This document shows positions 7,666-14,734 of a stretch of DNA of 64,000 bases, in pieces. A program made the position numbers and the translations under genes. The DNA lies in NCBI GenBank assembly GCA_964466035.1, contig CAYXLR010000002.1, positions 1 to 64,000 on the forward strand, in the 5' to 3' direction. Under the pieces are notes generated by a model. The model searched no databases. It worked only from the letters and a program-made list of their open reading frames with translations, and was not told where the DNA came from. The stretch is from JANQEA01 sp964466035 (lineage in GTDB: Bacteria > Bipolaricaulota > Bipolaricaulia > UBA7950 > UBA9294). Within the stretch, counting starts at the first letter, position 1, and the number at the start of each line of letters is the position of its first letter.

Positions 7666-8877
7666 ATGCAGACTGCAGGGACATCACTACTGCGGAACCG
7701 CAACTTCCTTTGGGTCTGGGGCGGTCAGTCCGTCTCGATACTCGGTAGCCAGATGAGCTACATCGCTCTCTTCTGGTGGGTGTACGAGTCGACGGGGTCG
7801 TCCGCGGCGCTGGCGTCCGTGGCGATTGCCTCGGCGGTCACTCGATTCCTCGCGGGGCCGCTCGCCGGAGCGTTCATCGACCGGGTCGACCGCAGGAGGC
7901 TGATGCTCGGGATGAACGTCGTCAGCGCGTTGACGATGTCGACCGTCGGGACCTTGTTGTTTTTCGGAAGGCTGCAGGTTTGGCACGTCTACATCTCGAG
8001 CGTGATCGCTGCGGGAGCGACCCTCGTGCACCGCTCCGCCCTGCTGGCGAGCATCCCGAACCTGGTTACGAAGGAGCAGCTGACACAGGCCAATTCGCTG
8101 GATCAGATTGCGTACAGCACCAGCGGCATTCTCGGCCCCGCGCTCGGTGGCGTGCTGGTCGGCCTGCTCGGGAGCGGCCCGACGATGTGGCTCGATGCGA
8201 TCACGTTCCTCGTGGCCGGCGCCTCCCTCTGTCTGGTCTCGTTCGCGTCGCCGAAGGTCGTCGGCGCCGAAGGCCTCCGACAGTCGGTCGTGACGGCACT
8301 GTCCGGATTCCGCTTCCTGTATGAGCGGAAGAGCCTCCTCTCCATGGTGGCGCTGTACGGGATCACGAACTTCATGCTGGCGCCGACGAGCGTGCTCTTC
8401 CCGATCATGGCAAGCGACGTCCTGAAGGCGGGCGCGGAAGGGCTCGGTTTCCTGATGTCGGCCGTGTCGATCGGCACGCTCCTAGGCGGAGCGTTCACGT
8501 GGTTGCTCAAGCGGGTCAAGCGGCACGGCGTGGCGATCCTTCTCGGCTTCGCCGTCCTCGGCACCGCGCTGGCGCTGTTCGGGATGACGCGGAGCTTGCC
8601 GCTCGCGATGATCACCCTCGGTGTCGTCGGCTTCGCCGTCGCGGTCCTGAACGTGTTCGAGTCGGTCGTGATCCAGGTGCACACGCCGGACGAGCTCCGG
8701 GGGCGCGCCTTCGCCGCCCTGAACGCTCTCACCCAGAGCCTCCGACCGCTCTCGCTGGCGGCCGTCGGTGGGCTCCTCCTGTTCCTGTCGGCCCCCGTCG
8801 TGCTGATCGGCTGCGGCGTGGCCGTGGTCGTCTCCGGTCTCGGCGGCGCTTGCCTGAAGGGCGTGCGGGAGCTGTAG
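7666..8877 (+). CDS. Major facilitator superfamily exporter (MFS_3/EntS type)
   Basis: This 403-residue membrane protein has twelve predicted transmembrane helices. Helix 1 is preceded by LLRNRNFLWVWGGQSVSILGS, the usual N-terminus of the MFS_3 group that includes enterobactin and macrolide exporters. The loop between helices 2 and 3 carries the MFS motif A form GAFIDRVDRRRLM, and GTLLGGAFTWLLKR lies near the middle. The group exports small molecules by proton antiport; the substrate cannot be told from sequence. The gene is monocistronic and divergent from the oxidoreductase gene, with its own promoter and a near-absent leader. No regulator or biosynthesis cluster is adjacent. Confidence 0.88.
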   Translation: MQTAGTSLLRNRNFLWVWGGQSVSILGSQMSYIALFWWVYESTGSSAALASVAIASAVTRFLAGPLAGAFIDRVDRRRLMLGMNVVSALTMSTVGTLLFFGRLQVWHVYISSVIAAGATLVHRSALLASIPNLVTKEQLTQANSLDQIAYSTSGILGPALGGVLVGLLGSGPTMWLDAITFLVAGASLCLVSFASPKVVGAEGLRQSVVTALSGFRFLYERKSLLSMVALYGITNFMLAPTSVLFPIMASDVLKAGAEGLGFLMSAVSIGTLLGGAFTWLLKRVKRHGVAILLGFAVLGTALALFGMTRSLPLAMITLGVVGFAVAVLNVFESVVIQVHTPDELRGRAFAALNALTQSLRPLSLAAVGGLLLFLSAPVVLIGCGVAVVVSGLGGACLKGVREL

Positions 8878-9105
8878 TTCTGAAGCGCCTCGCATCGCGC
8901 TCCGCACAGCGCGTCTTCCCTTGGAGGGAGCCGATCGCGGATGCGTGTCTAGGTTTTCCGGAATCAGGAAGAATCGATCCGTATCGATGATTGCCTGCTA
9001 GGGGGAGGAGGGCTTCTGATGATCGCACTCTGTTCGCCGATTAACGTTGGAGGGGAGTAAACAAGCGACGAACGAACCTTCGTGCTTCACGGCAAGTACG
9101 GCACC

Positions 9106-9150
9106 ACGGGGTGCGGCGACTCGTAGCGAACACGATCGACCGCACCCCGT
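9106..9150. repeat. Perfect 11-bp inverted repeat
   Basis: ACGGGGTGCGG (9106-9116) and CCGCACCCCGT (9140-9150) are perfectly complementary around a 23-base loop. No T run follows. It may be the stem of a structured RNA, an operator, or a processing signal upstream of the HD-GYP gene. Confidence 0.6.
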
Positions 9151-9227
9151 CTCATTGGCGCAGCGCGATGGATGACGGAAACGACCGGATTGGAAGAGAG
9201 CGGGCGCCCGCCACGGAAGGGATGTGC

Positions 9228-9256
9228 GTGACACCGCGCGTCAGCTGGCGTGTTAT
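9228..9256 (+). promoter_or_regulatory. Possible promoter of the cupin/HD-GYP gene
   Basis: GTGACA (9228-9233) and TGTTAT (9251-9256) are spaced by 17 bases. The gene starts at 9373, so the leader would be about 110 bases. The boxes are imperfect. Confidence 0.4.
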
Positions 9257-9372
9257 ATCATCGGGGTGACTTGCAGCGGTTGGGCTCTGGTGGAGCGTGT
9301 CCGGGGGTGTCCATTGCGGGCAGGGAGAGTGTTCCAGTGGTTGAGTAGAGTTCGCCGGGTGAAGGGGCGAGT

Positions 9373-10305
9373 GTGATCGAGGGACTGACGATTCGACATC
9401 AAGACGAAGCCGTCGACCGTGTCGAGAAGCGTTCGACGACGCTCGAACTGCTGGCGTCAAACGGATCGGTCGAGGTGTCTCGTCAGCGGGTTGAAGCGGG
9501 CCGCCACTTCTACCTCTATGCTTCTGACGAGTGGACCGGTTTCGAGTTCATCTACGTCCTCAGGGGCACACTCACGATCGAGTGTGGAGAAGATACGGAA
9601 GGCGACGAAGAGCCGGTGCTTCTCCGGCCTGGCGACTACATCTATCACAACGGACTCCCGAGCAAGGTGTACTTCCGGACAGCGGAGGAGGTCGAATTGC
9701 TGCTGGTCTCTTCTGCGCCGGGCTTTGGCATGGCGCGCGAAGGTGTCGAGGAGATGAGAGCGCTCGCACAATCCGTCGATGAGAAGGACGCGGCGACTCA
9801 GGGGCATTGCTTGCGGATGGGGCGCCTCTCGATCGAGGTTGCCGAGAAACTGGGCCTTCACGGTCAACCACTGATCGATATCTCATACGCTGCGTACCTG
9901 CACGACATCGGCAAGGTTCGGGTGCCTGACGAGATCCTCGGCAAGGACCATGATCTGACCGAAGAGGAATGGGTCGAGATGAAGAGACACCCGGAATACG
10001 GCGCCGAGATTCTCCGGGAGAAGGACTTCCTCGGGGGGGCGGCGGAGATCGTACGGGCGCATCACGAGCGTTTCGATGGAAGCGGTTACCCACGGGGGCG
10101 CAAAGGGGACGAGATCCCGATCGGCGCCCGGGTCGTTGCGGTCGTCGACACGTACGACGCGATGACGTCGCAGCGGACGTACCAGCAGGAGCCGCTGTCG
10201 AAGTCGGAAGCGATCGAGGAGCTGAAGAAGCAAGCCGGGACGCAGTTCGATCCGAAGGTCGTCGAGGCGTTCATCGCCGTGATCGGTGACGACGGTGAGG
10301 GGTAG
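9373..10305 (+). CDS. Cupin-domain HD-GYP phosphodiesterase (predicted c-di-GMP hydrolase)
   Basis: This 310-residue soluble protein has two parts. Residues about 30-115 form a small cupin barrel (FIYVLRGTLTIECG, LLRPGDYIYHNGLPSKVYF). Residues about 130-305 form an HD-GYP domain with YLHDIGKVRVPDEIL (His-Asp at 177-178), HHERFDGSGYPRG (Gly-Tyr-Pro at 238-240) and DTYDAMTSQRTY. HD-GYP proteins hydrolyse cyclic di-GMP to GMP through a metal centre, and the signature residues are all present. The cupin part probably senses a small ligand in place of the usual receiver or PAS domain. The GTG start at 9373 follows AAGGGG. The last 20 bases overlap a small membrane-protein gene. Confidence 0.87.
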   Translation: MIEGLTIRHQDEAVDRVEKRSTTLELLASNGSVEVSRQRVEAGRHFYLYASDEWTGFEFIYVLRGTLTIECGEDTEGDEEPVLLRPGDYIYHNGLPSKVYFRTAEEVELLLVSSAPGFGMAREGVEEMRALAQSVDEKDAATQGHCLRMGRLSIEVAEKLGLHGQPLIDISYAAYLHDIGKVRVPDEILGKDHDLTEEEWVEMKRHPEYGAEILREKDFLGGAAEIVRAHHERFDGSGYPRGRKGDEIPIGARVVAVVDTYDAMTSQRTYQQEPLSKSEAIEELKKQAGTQFDPKVVEAFIAVIGDDGEG

Positions 10306-10471
10306 TCGCCTCGCCTCGCGGTGGCGTCACCTTCTGTTCCTTCTTCCGCTCGGATTGGCGATCGGGCTGGCCGTCGGCTGGATCTTCGAGGATCTGCTGT
10401 TCGGGGTCGCGGTCGGCGGCGGGATGGGCGTCGCGTTCGGGCTCCTTCTCGCGCTGAGGAATCCCCGCTAG
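10286..10471 (+). CDS. Small two-helix membrane protein, 61 aa
   Basis: The frame starts at GTG 10286 (or GTG 10295) inside the end of the HD-GYP gene, so the two are probably translationally coupled. The product has a basic N-terminus (RGSRLASRWRH) and two hydrophobic helices, LLFLLPLGLAIGLAVGWIF and LLFGVAVGGGMGVAFGLLL, joined by a short acidic loop. The Gly-rich second helix could pack against itself or a partner. No family is recognised. Coupling to an HD-GYP gene hints at a membrane anchor or signalling partner, but this rests on position only. Confidence 0.6.
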   Translation: MTTVRGSRLASRWRHLLFLLPLGLAIGLAVGWIFEDLLFGVAVGGGMGVAFGLLLALRNPR

Positions 10472-10530
10472 GCAAACGAAAACGCACCGGCTCAACGGCG
10501 GGGCGGAAGCCGTCTTACCTTTCTTCTCCG

Positions 10531-11847
10531 CTACAGGTCCGCCATCCGATCGATCACGCTCTCCAGGTTCGGGAGCCCGATCTCCTGGAGCTCGTAGCGG
10601 ACGCGCGTCACCGGGACCTTGAACGTCAGCAGCCGGCCAAGGTCGACCGGCGTCCCGATGACGACGGCGTCGCAGTCGGTTCGATCGACGGTCTCCTGGA
10701 GATCGCGGATCTGCTCGGCGCCGTAGCCCATCGCAGGCAGGAGCGTGCCGATCTGCGGATACCGCCGGTACGTCTCGGCGATGGAGTCGACCGTGTACGG
10801 ACGCGGGTCGACGAGCTCCTCGGCGCCGAACCGCTGCGCCGCGATCACGCCGGCGCCGTACTCCATCTCCCCGTGGGTCAGGGTCGGGCCGTCCTCGATC
10901 ACCAGAACGCGCTTTCCTCGAATGATCGACGGATCGTCGACCTGGATCGGCGACGCCGCCTCGATGATCGTTGCGTGCGGGTTGTGGTCGACGACGTTGT
11001 CGCGGACGAAGAGGATGTCGTCGAGCGACGCGGTGTCCACCTTGTTGATGATGACGACGTCGGCTAAACGCAGGTCGATGCCGCTTGGGTAGTAGAGCAG
11101 CTCGTGGCCGGCGCGGTGCGGGTCGACGACGACGATCGACAGGTCCGCCTTGTAGAACGAGAAGTCGTTGTTCCCGCCGTCCCAGACGACGACGTCCGCC
11201 TCGCTCTCCGCTTGCCGGAGGATCTTCTCGTAGTCGACCCCGGCGTAGACGATCGTCCCGTTGGCGATGTGCGGCTCGTACTCCTCCCGTTCCTCGATCG
11301 TGCAGTCGTGCGCTTCGAGGTCCTCGTACGTCTCGAACCGCTGGACCTCCTGCTTGACGAGATTGCCGTACGGCATCGGATGTCGGACGACGGCGACCTT
11401 CTTCCCACGCTCCTTGAGGATCCGGCAGACGCGTCGGGTCGTCTGGCTCTTCCCCGAGCCGGTCCGGACGGCGGTGACCGAGATCAGCGGCTTCACCGGC
11501 TCGATCATGGTCGACGCAGGGCCGAGGAGCATGAAGTCGGCCCCGGCCGCGTTGACGACCGCGGAGCGCTCCATGACGTACTGATTCGAGACGTCGCTGT
11601 AGCTGAAGACGGCGATGTCGATGTCCTTCTCGGCGATCAGGTCGACGAGCTCGTCTTCCGAGTGGATCGGGATCCCTTCCGGATACAGCTTGCCCGACAG
11701 CTCGGGGGGATAGGTGCGCCCTTCGATATCCGGGATCTGCGTCGCGGTGAACGCGATGACCTCGTAATCCTCGTTGTCGCGGAAGTAGGTGTTGAAGTTG
11801 TGGAAGTCGCGCCCTGCAGCCCCCATGATGACGACGCGCTTTCGCAT
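10531..11847 (-). CDS. Cyclic 2,3-diphosphoglycerate synthetase-like P-loop protein
   Basis: This 438-residue protein begins MRKRVVIMGAAGRDFHNFN, the hallmark N-terminus of the family described first from hyperthermophilic archaea as cyclic 2,3-diphosphoglycerate synthetase and often annotated simply as GTPase in bacteria. A P-loop RTGSGKSQTTRRV lies at residues 128-140. Further family blocks are VVWDGGNNDFSFYK, DVVIINKVDTA and LVIEDGPTLTHGEM. In Methanothermus the enzyme makes a thermoprotectant from 2,3-diphosphoglycerate and ATP; the bacterial role is unproven. The ATG at 11847 follows GGGGGGAA, and a TATAAT box lies just upstream. The gene is divergent from the phosphatidyltransferase gene. 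Confidence 0.85.
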   Translation of the reverse strand: MRKRVVIMGAAGRDFHNFNTYFRDNEDYEVIAFTATQIPDIEGRTYPPELSGKLYPEGIPIHSEDELVDLIAEKDIDIAVFSYSDVSNQYVMERSAVVNAAGADFMLLGPASTMIEPVKPLISVTAVRTGSGKSQTTRRVCRILKERGKKVAVVRHPMPYGNLVKQEVQRFETYEDLEAHDCTIEEREEYEPHIANGTIVYAGVDYEKILRQAESEADVVVWDGGNNDFSFYKADLSIVVVDPHRAGHELLYYPSGIDLRLADVVIINKVDTASLDDILFVRDNVVDHNPHATIIEAASPIQVDDPSIIRGKRVLVIEDGPTLTHGEMEYGAGVIAAQRFGAEELVDPRPYTVDSIAETYRRYPQIGTLLPAMGYGAEQIRDLQETVDRTDCDAVVIGTPVDLGRLLTFKVPVTRVRYELQEIGLPNLESVIDRMADL

Positions 11848-11880
11848 GTTCCGTTCCCCCCTTGTCTCGCTCGTGGCGGG

Positions 11881-11909
11881 ATTATATCGGGCGTCCGAAA
11901 CAGCTTCCA
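11881..11909 (-). promoter_or_regulatory. Promoter of the cyclic-DPG-synthetase-like gene
   Basis: A perfect TATAAT on the minus strand (11881-11886) has a weak -35, TGGAAG, 17 bases upstream (11904-11909). The leader would be about 27 bases and contains the ribosome-binding site. Confidence 0.55.
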
Positions 11910-11917
11910 CGAGCCGG

Positions 11918-11946
11918 TTGTCGACGCAGGAGCCGGCCCGTATGAT
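11918..11946 (+). promoter_or_regulatory. Promoter of the phosphatidyltransferase gene (leaderless)
   Basis: TTGTCG (11918-11923) and TATGAT (11941-11946) are spaced by 17 bases. The ATG at 11953 falls where transcription should start, so the mRNA is predicted to be leaderless. Confidence 0.6.
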
Positions 11947-11952
11947 CGAGGC

Positions 11953-12462
11953 ATGTCGGTCGCCAATCTGATTACGCTGTCGAGGGGGATCGCGATTGTG
12001 CCGATCGTCTTTCTCCTCGCGTCGGGTCACCGCTGGGCGGCGTGGTGGCTGTTCGGGTTCGCGTGCGCGACCGACCTGGTCGACGGCTTCGTCGCCCGCG
12101 CCCGGAACGAAGTGACGCGGCTCGGTCAGGTGCTCGACCCGACGGTGGACAAGGCGCTCTACGTGTCGATCCTGTGCCTCCTCTTCGTCGTCGGCGACAT
12201 CCCGACGGCGACGTTCGCCTTGTTCCTGATCCCGCAGGCGGCGATCGGTCTCGGCGCGGTTCTGCTGCGCGTCCGGAAGAACGCCGTGCAGCAGGCGCGG
12301 ACACCGGGCAAGGTGGCGTCGGCCCTCGCGTTCGGGGCGATCGCGTTCCTCATCGTACGATGGCCCGGCGGCGTCGAGCTGCTCTACATGGCGATCGGGG
12401 CGGCGTTCGCCGCCGCGACCGACTATGCTGTTTGCGGGATCAAGCTTAAGAGAACCACGTGA
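11953..12462 (+). CDS. CDP-alcohol phosphatidyltransferase (PgsA-like)
   Basis: This 169-residue integral membrane enzyme transfers a phosphatidyl group from CDP-diacylglycerol to an alcohol. The complete family signature D-x2-DG-x2-AR-x8-G-x3-D-x3-D is present at ATDLVDGFVARARNEVTRLG followed by QVLDPTVDK, with all catalytic aspartates. The N-terminus SVANLITLSRG is typical of PgsA (phosphatidylglycerophosphate synthase), but the alcohol substrate cannot be fixed by eye. There are about five hydrophobic segments. The start at 11953 lies six bases after a -10 box. It stands alone, convergent with rluD, with a hairpin between the two. Confidence 0.85.
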   Translation: MSVANLITLSRGIAIVPIVFLLASGHRWAAWWLFGFACATDLVDGFVARARNEVTRLGQVLDPTVDKALYVSILCLLFVVGDIPTATFALFLIPQAAIGLGAVLLRVRKNAVQQARTPGKVASALAFGAIAFLIVRWPGGVELLYMAIGAAFAAATDYAVCGIKLKRTT

Positions 12463-12491
12463 GAGCAGCGGTTCGTCACAGAAGGGCGATC

Positions 12492-12519
12492 CCTGCTTGC
12501 GCGACCAAGCGCAAGCAGG
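12492..12519. terminator. Perfect 11-bp hairpin between convergent genes
   Basis: CCTGCTTGCGC (12492-12502) and GCGCAAGCAGG (12509-12519) form a perfect stem with a six-base loop between the ends of the pgsA-like gene and rluD. There is no T run, so it may act as a 3'-end stabiliser or a weak bidirectional terminator. Confidence 0.55.
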
Positions 12520-12617
12520 CTGATTACGCGATCTCCGCCATCCGGTTGATGAGAAACGCGTAGGATCGGCCATGGATCGCCAGGGGACGATCGCTGCCGC
12601 CGCCATGGGCGGGCCGA

Positions 12618-13628
12618 CTACCCGGCCTCCTCCGTGCGCTCCCAGCCCAGCTCCTCGAACGCGAAGTCGGGGAACTCGGGCGGGACCGGCGCTTCGAGCC
12701 GCAGGCTCTTCCCGGTCTCGGGGTGCTGGGCTGTGATCCGCCAGGCGTGAAGCATCAGGCGCCTACGCTTCGGGGCGTAGGCGGATCGCCCTTGTGCGTC
12801 GTGCGCGGCTTGACCTGGTCCTCTTGAACCGGAGTCCGAAACGACTTGGAGTGGGCGCCCGCGCTTCGCGTCTCCGTAGATCGAATCTCCCTGCACCGGA
12901 TGGCCGATGTACTGCAGGTGAACGCGGACCTGGTGCGTCCGGCCGGTGTGCGGCCGAACGAGGAGAAGCGTCGAATCGCGGAGGCGGCGGAGCACGCGGA
13001 AGTCGGTCCGCGCGGCGCGCCCCCGCGATCGGACGCTCATCCGCCTCGGACGCGCCGGGTCCCGCCCGATCGGCGCGTCGATCGTCCCCTCTCCCTCGGT
13101 GATGACGCCTCGTACGACCGCGAGGTACGCCTTCTCCACCGAGCGGGCGGCGAACTGCCGCTGGAGGTGCGCCAGTGCGGCGGGCGTCTTCGCGACGAGG
13201 ATCACCCCGCTCGTTTCCTTGTCGAGTCGATGGACGATCCCCGGCCGGACGGGGTCGTCGCTCGGCGGGAGCGTTCGGTCCGCCAGGAGCCCCTCGACCA
13301 GCGTCGGCGACTCGGTCCCCGCGCCCGGGTGGACGACCAGGCCGGCCGGCTTGTCGACGGCGACGAGGTGTTCGTCCTCGTACAGGACGTCGAGCGGGAT
13401 CGGCCGGGGGGTCAGCGGCGCGCGGTCGGCGATTTCCCAGACGACTTCGTCGTTCTCGCGAAGTCGGCGGGACGGCTGGCGCGTGATCTCGCCGGAGACG
13501 GAGACGCGGCCGTCCCGGATGTCGCGTTGAACCTCGCTCCGCGAGATCACCGGGTCCGCGTCGGCGAGGAACCGGTCGAGGCGACGGCCGGCGTGCTCGG
13601 AATCGATGGTCAACGCAATCCGCTTCAT
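12618..13628 (-). CDS. rluD: 23S rRNA pseudouridine synthase, RluD family
   Basis: This 336-residue protein isomerises uridines in RNA. Residues 1-70 form an S4 RNA-binding domain (RLDRFLADAD, ISRSEVQRDIRDGRV). The catalytic domain follows, with VDKPAGLVVHPG and the invariant GIVHRLDKETSG, where Asp136 is the nucleophile, then TGRTHQVRVHLQYIGHPVQGD. Between the last motif and the terminal LMLHAWRI block lies a loop of about 30 residues (from LQVVSDSG to YAPKRR), longer than usual. The exact target uridines are inferred from family, not shown. The start at ATG 13628 gives the conserved N-terminus; the longer frame upstream runs into the nusA promoter region. Confidence 0.88.
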   Translation of the reverse strand: MKRIALTIDSEHAGRRLDRFLADADPVISRSEVQRDIRDGRVSVSGEITRQPSRRLRENDEVVWEIADRAPLTPRPIPLDVLYEDEHLVAVDKPAGLVVHPGAGTESPTLVEGLLADRTLPPSDDPVRPGIVHRLDKETSGVILVAKTPAALAHLQRQFAARSVEKAYLAVVRGVITEGEGTIDAPIGRDPARPRRMSVRSRGRAARTDFRVLRRLRDSTLLLVRPHTGRTHQVRVHLQYIGHPVQGDSIYGDAKRGRPLQVVSDSGSRGPGQAAHDAQGRSAYAPKRRRLMLHAWRITAQHPETGKSLRLEAPVPPEFPDFAFEELGWERTEEAG

Positions 13629-13643
13629 CCTATGATTTCTCGT

Positions 13644-13672
13644 TTGTTCACGTGCTGAGACCGTCGTATAAT
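13644..13672 (+). promoter_or_regulatory. nusA promoter
   Basis: TTGTTC (13644-13649) and TATAAT (13667-13672) are spaced by 17 bases. Transcription should start near 13679, about 95 bases before the nusA ATG. The leader contains a 30-codon open frame. Confidence 0.65.
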
Positions 13673-13684
13673 AGATGGATCGCG

Positions 13685-13777
13685 ATGGAATTGGAAGCGT
13701 GCTCTGTCGCCATTCCCGGCGACATTGTTTTTGTGGAGAATGGACGGAGGCCGAGAAGGCAGGACGGGCAGAGATGA
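13685..13777 (+). CDS. Short upstream ORF (30 aa) overlapping the nusA start
   Basis: An ATG at 13685 lies about six bases after the predicted transcription start. It opens a 30-codon frame (beginning MELEACSVAIPG) whose TGA overlaps the nusA ATG in an ATGA string. There is no ribosome-binding site, so it would be read as a nearly leaderless message. It could couple nusA translation to the leader or act as an autoregulatory leader peptide. No family is recognised, and rimP, the usual upstream neighbour of nusA, is absent. It may also be a chance frame. Confidence 0.35.
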   Translation: MELEACSVAIPGDIVFVENGRRPRRQDGQR

Positions 13778-14715
13778 ACATCGAGTTTATCGAAGCGCTT
13801 GAGGAGATGGCGAAGGAGAAAGGGATCCCCCGCGAGGATCTCTACGACGCGATTCGGAAGGGCCTGGCGGTTGCCTATCAGGAGGAGCACAACACCGAAG
13901 AGGACATCGACGTCGAGATCGACCAGCACTCGGGCGACATCACCATCAAGGGAGAGCAGATCGAGCTGTCGAAGTTCGGCCGGATCGCAACGAAGAAGGC
14001 CGAGGAGACGATTCGGCAGGAGATCGTCCAGCGACGTCGTGAGATCATCTACAACCTCTACGTGAACCGCGCCGGGGAGATCATCAGCGGGTCGATTCAC
14101 CGCTTCGAGGGGAAGGACGTGTGGGTCAACCTCGGAGAGGCGGAGGCGATCCTCCCGGATTCCGAGCGGATTCCCGGGGAGCGGTACCACGCGGGGCAGA
14201 GGCTGCGATGCTACCTCGTCTCCGTCGAGGAGACCCAGGGCGATCCGCGGATCCTCCTCTCCCGTGCGGCGCCGGAGTTCGTCGAGCAGCTGCTCCGGTT
14301 GGAGGTTCCGGAGATCGACGAGGGGACGCTCGTGATCCGGAAGATCGCCCGCGAGGCGGGTCGACGGACGAAGGTCGCGGTCGAATCGCTCGACCGGAAC
14401 GTCGATCCGGTCGGCACGTGCGTCGGCGCGGGCGGGTCGCGCGTCCGCGTCGTCACCCGCGAGCTGTCGGGCGAGAAGATCGACCTGATCCGCTGGAGCG
14501 ACGATCTCGTCCAACTGATGAAGAACGGCCTCGAGCCGGCGTCCGTCCTCTCGGTCGAGTTGGACGAAGAGAACCGGACGGCGAAGGTCCTCGTCCCGGA
14601 CGACGAGCTTTCCCTCGCCATCGGGCGTGGAGGGCAGAACGTCCGCTTGACGGCGAAGCTCATCGGATACGACGTGTCGGTGACGAGTCCGTCCGAATCC
14701 GAGGAAGAGGCTTGA
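13774..14715 (+). CDS. nusA: Transcription termination/antitermination factor NusA
   Basis: This 313-residue RNA polymerase-binding factor has the N-terminal polymerase-binding domain (FIEALEEMAKEKGIPREDLYDAI), an S1 domain about residues 125-195 (GEIISGSIHRFEGKDVWVNLG), and two KH domains (DPVGTCVGAGGSRVRVVTREL and LAIGRGGQNVRLTAKLIG). It ends soon after the KH core with a short acidic tail, so it lacks the C-terminal repeats of enterobacterial NusA; this short form is common outside Proteobacteria. The ATG at 13774 is chosen over an in-frame extension from 13675 because MNIEFIEAL is the conserved opening. Neither rimP nor infB is adjacent; an RND-family gene follows instead. Confidence 0.93.
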   Translation: MNIEFIEALEEMAKEKGIPREDLYDAIRKGLAVAYQEEHNTEEDIDVEIDQHSGDITIKGEQIELSKFGRIATKKAEETIRQEIVQRRREIIYNLYVNRAGEIISGSIHRFEGKDVWVNLGEAEAILPDSERIPGERYHAGQRLRCYLVSVEETQGDPRILLSRAAPEFVEQLLRLEVPEIDEGTLVIRKIAREAGRRTKVAVESLDRNVDPVGTCVGAGGSRVRVVTRELSGEKIDLIRWSDDLVQLMKNGLEPASVLSVELDEENRTAKVLVPDDELSLAIGRGGQNVRLTAKLIGYDVSVTSPSESEEEA

Positions 14716-14734
14716 TCACGGTTCGATCGAGACG

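Larger units (their letters stand above)
8878..9372. other. Intergenic region of about 495 bp with inverted repeat
   Basis: I see no credible gene here; short frames on both strands lack ribosome-binding sites and sensible composition. It holds a palindrome-like ATCGAT-CCGT-ATCGAT near 8971-8986, the strong inverted repeat at 9106-9150 and a possible promoter at 9228-9256. A structured non-coding RNA is possible but matches no family I know. Confidence 0.5.

Noticed and set aside
8998..9234. 78-codon minus-strand frame in the intergenic region
   Set aside because: No ribosome-binding site, Arg/Cys/Ser-rich composition, no family.
13675..13773. N-terminal extension of NusA by 33 residues
   Set aside because: The extension would start between the -10 box and the predicted transcription start, and the conserved family opening is MNIEFIEAL.
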